Below are positions 62,948-64,000 of a DNA stretch of 64,000 nt, in pieces. The translations under genes and the position numbers were made by a program. The notes under the pieces are model-generated. The model saw only the letters and a list, made by a program, of their open reading frames with translations. It did no database searches and was not told the DNA's origin. How positions within the stretch are numbered: the first letter of the stretch is position 1; every line of letters starts with the position of its first letter. Source of the stretch: Ferrimicrobium sp. (GTDB lineage Bacteria; Actinomycetota; Acidimicrobiia; Acidimicrobiales; Acidimicrobiaceae); the NCBI GenBank assembly GCA_022690815.1, contig JALCZJ010000011.1, positions 17,584 to 81,583 on the forward strand. Direction: 5' to 3'.

Positions 62948-64000
62948 CAAAGCTCCTGTTCCCAATTCCAGCCTTCCAATACCTGCTTCAGCTTGGCAAG
63001 GAAAGCAGCAGCATACGCCCCATCAATGGCTCGATGATCGAAATTCAACGTCAACATGCCCACGGAGTGAATGCCAATTGACTCTGTGCCATCGCTATCA
63101 ACCACCACGACAGGCTTGCGACTGATACCATCGGTAGCCAGGATGACCACCTGGGGCTGGTTGATAATCGCTCCGGTCATAAACGTCCCGAATGGACCCG
63201 GATTGGTAATCGTAAACGTACCACCAGCAATGTCATCGGCCCCAAGTCGGCGCGACCTCGCCCGACTCGCCAGATCGTAAATCTCGCGAGCAATGCCGGT
63301 CAGACGCTTCCCATCAGCACCATGAACCACCGGGGCAATCAACCCCTCAAGGTTGAGGTCAACCGCAATTGAAAGGTTGACATCCCGGTGGACCACCAGC
63401 GAATCTCCCATCACTGAGGCATTGACGTTCGGGTAGGCCCGAACCGATTCCACTACAGCCCGAGCAATGAAGGGGAGGTAGGTAAGGGTAAAGCCCTCCT
63501 CGTCCTTGAATGCGCTACCCTTTGCCTTCCGAACCCGCTCAATTCGCTCAAAGTCAACCTCGATAGACATGAGCGTGTGCGCAGACACCGCCTTCGAATT
63601 GACCATGTGTTCCGCAGTTCTTCGCCGGATGTTGGTAAAGGGAACGACGTAATCACGCGATCCAGGATTGATCTCTGGCCCGGAATACGTTGCTGGAGTC
63701 TCCGCCCGCACCGCCGGCGTGTTGGCCACTTCGGCTGGGGCTGGTTGTGGAGCTGGGGCTGGTTGTGGAGCTGGGGCTGGTTGTTGGGTTTGAGCCATAT
63801 CACGGTTCCCACCAGCCCGACGATCCAAGAGAGTCAATACATCAGCCCGAGTAATACGACCACCAACGCCCGTACCTTGGATGGCGGTAGGATCCAGATT
63901 ATTCTCCTCGATCAGGTGACGCACAACCGGTGATAGCACAAGGTCACCATACGTGGGGGCCGCCTGTGGAGCTGGGGCTGGTTGTGGAGCTGGGGCTGGT
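62947..64000 (-). CDS. dihydrolipoamide acyltransferase E2 (partial, N-terminus outside window)
   Basis: The frame is open to the window edge, so the true start and the lipoyl domain lie beyond 64000. What is seen is a peripheral-subunit-binding domain (SPVVRHLIEENNLDPTAIQGTG...GRITRADVL) flanked by Ala/Pro/Gln linkers, and then the acyltransferase domain (SIEVDFERIERV) with the catalytic HRAIDGAYAA near the C-terminus (HxxxD form DHRAIDG). It belongs to a 2-oxoacid or branched-chain oxoacid dehydrogenase complex; which one is not decided here. Confidence 0.94.
   Translation of the reverse strand, partial: PAPAPQPAPAPQAAPTYGDLVLSPVVRHLIEENNLDPTAIQGTGVGGRITRADVLTLLDRRAGGNRDMAQTQQPAPAPQPAPAPQPAPAEVANTPAVRAETPATYSGPEINPGSRDYVVPFTNIRRRTAEHMVNSKAVSAHTLMSIEVDFERIERVRKAKGSAFKDEEGFTLTYLPFIARAVVESVRAYPNVNASVMGDSLVVHRDVNLSIAVDLNLEGLIAPVVHGADGKRLTGIAREIYDLASRARSRRLGADDIAGGTFTITNPGPFGTFMTGAIINQPQVVILATDGISRKPVVVVDSDGTESIGIHSVGMLTLNFDHRAIDGAYAAAFLAKLKQVLEGWNWEQEL
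63735..63786. repeat. 18-bp repeat encoding an Ala/Pro/Gln linker
   Basis: The unit CTGGGGCTGGTTGTGGAG occurs about 2.8 times. On the minus strand it encodes the PAPAPQ-type linker after the subunit-binding domain of E2. The same unit recurs at 63972-64000 on the other side of that domain. Such flexible linkers are normal in E2 proteins. Confidence 0.85.
63972..64000. repeat. second copy of the 18-bp E2 linker repeat (runs off window)
   Basis: One full and one partial CTGGGGCTGGTTGTGGAG unit, identical to those at 63735-63786, encode the linker before the subunit-binding domain. The array continues beyond the window. Confidence 0.8.

Overview
The window looks like a chromosomal segment of an actinobacterium, most probably of the Acidimicrobiia (Acidimicrobium/Ferrimicrobium type). 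This placement is inferred from gene content and gene order, not from a search. Two neighbourhoods are typical of Actinobacteria. One is the cell-division, ribosome and protease array tig-clpP-clpX-folC-ndk-mreBCD-mrdA-rne-rplU-rpmA-obgE-proBA. The other is the envelope-glycan and F420 locus with cofD/cofE, a ManC-like transferase, WbbL-like glycosyltransferase, RmlD, a giant GT2 protein and a DUF5719-like partner. Almost the whole sequence is dense, ordinary chromosomal coding DNA. I see no insertion sequence with a transposase, no prophage, no CRISPR array and no rRNA.

Layout. 1-20429: nearly everything is on the minus strand, read from dedA through tRNA-Pro, tRNA-Gly, a CsoR-type regulator, trigger factor, ClpP/ClpX, FolC, Ndk, MreB/C/D, PBP2, RNase E/G, L21, L27, ObgE, ProB, ProA to a MoxR/CoxE-like pair. 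20600-27443: mixed-strand housekeeping genes (RecB-like nuclease, PAP2 phosphatase, DsbA-like protein, GalT-like protein, GAF histidine kinase, ZapE ATPase, RibD-type reductase). 27536-44810: an envelope polysaccharide region with a six-gene glycosyltransferase operon, the F420 genes cofD-cofE on the other strand, a sugar-nucleotide group (ManC-like, GalE-like) and rmlA/rmlB/rmlD/wbbL. 44820-53974: acyl-CoA dehydrogenase, a gene-poor spacer with a 17-bp tandem repeat, birA, and a plus-strand run of biotin carboxylase-BCCP, M20 hydrolase, nitroreductase, rhodanese-ThiF protein and methylmalonyl-CoA mutase large subunit. 54024-64000: an unknown small protein, leucyl aminopeptidase, cobalamin adenosyltransferase divergent from metH, an M24 peptidase, a fused LipB-LipA protein and the C-terminal part of a lipoylated E2 acyltransferase that runs off the window.

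How the genes fit together. BirA faces its probable substrate, the biotin carboxylase-BCCP protein. That carboxylase, the mutase and the adenosyltransferase fit a propionyl-CoA to succinyl-CoA route, although several subunits are not here. The E2 acyltransferase needs lipoate, and the next gene in the same operon encodes both lipoylation steps in one chain. RmlA, RmlB and RmlD make dTDP-L-rhamnose (RmlC is not in the window), which the WbbL-like enzyme would use. Many start codons overlap the preceding stop as ATGA, GTGA or TGATG, so translational coupling is common and several starts were placed on that basis.

The most unusual items are the LipB-LipA fusion, the domain order and incomplete metal site of the rhodanese-ThiF protein, a dTDP-glucose dehydratase with Cys in the place of the catalytic Asp, an intrinsic terminator about 20 nt before the obgE start codon, and the 17-bp tandem repeat downstream of birA. 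I did not find a clearly new defence or mobile system.
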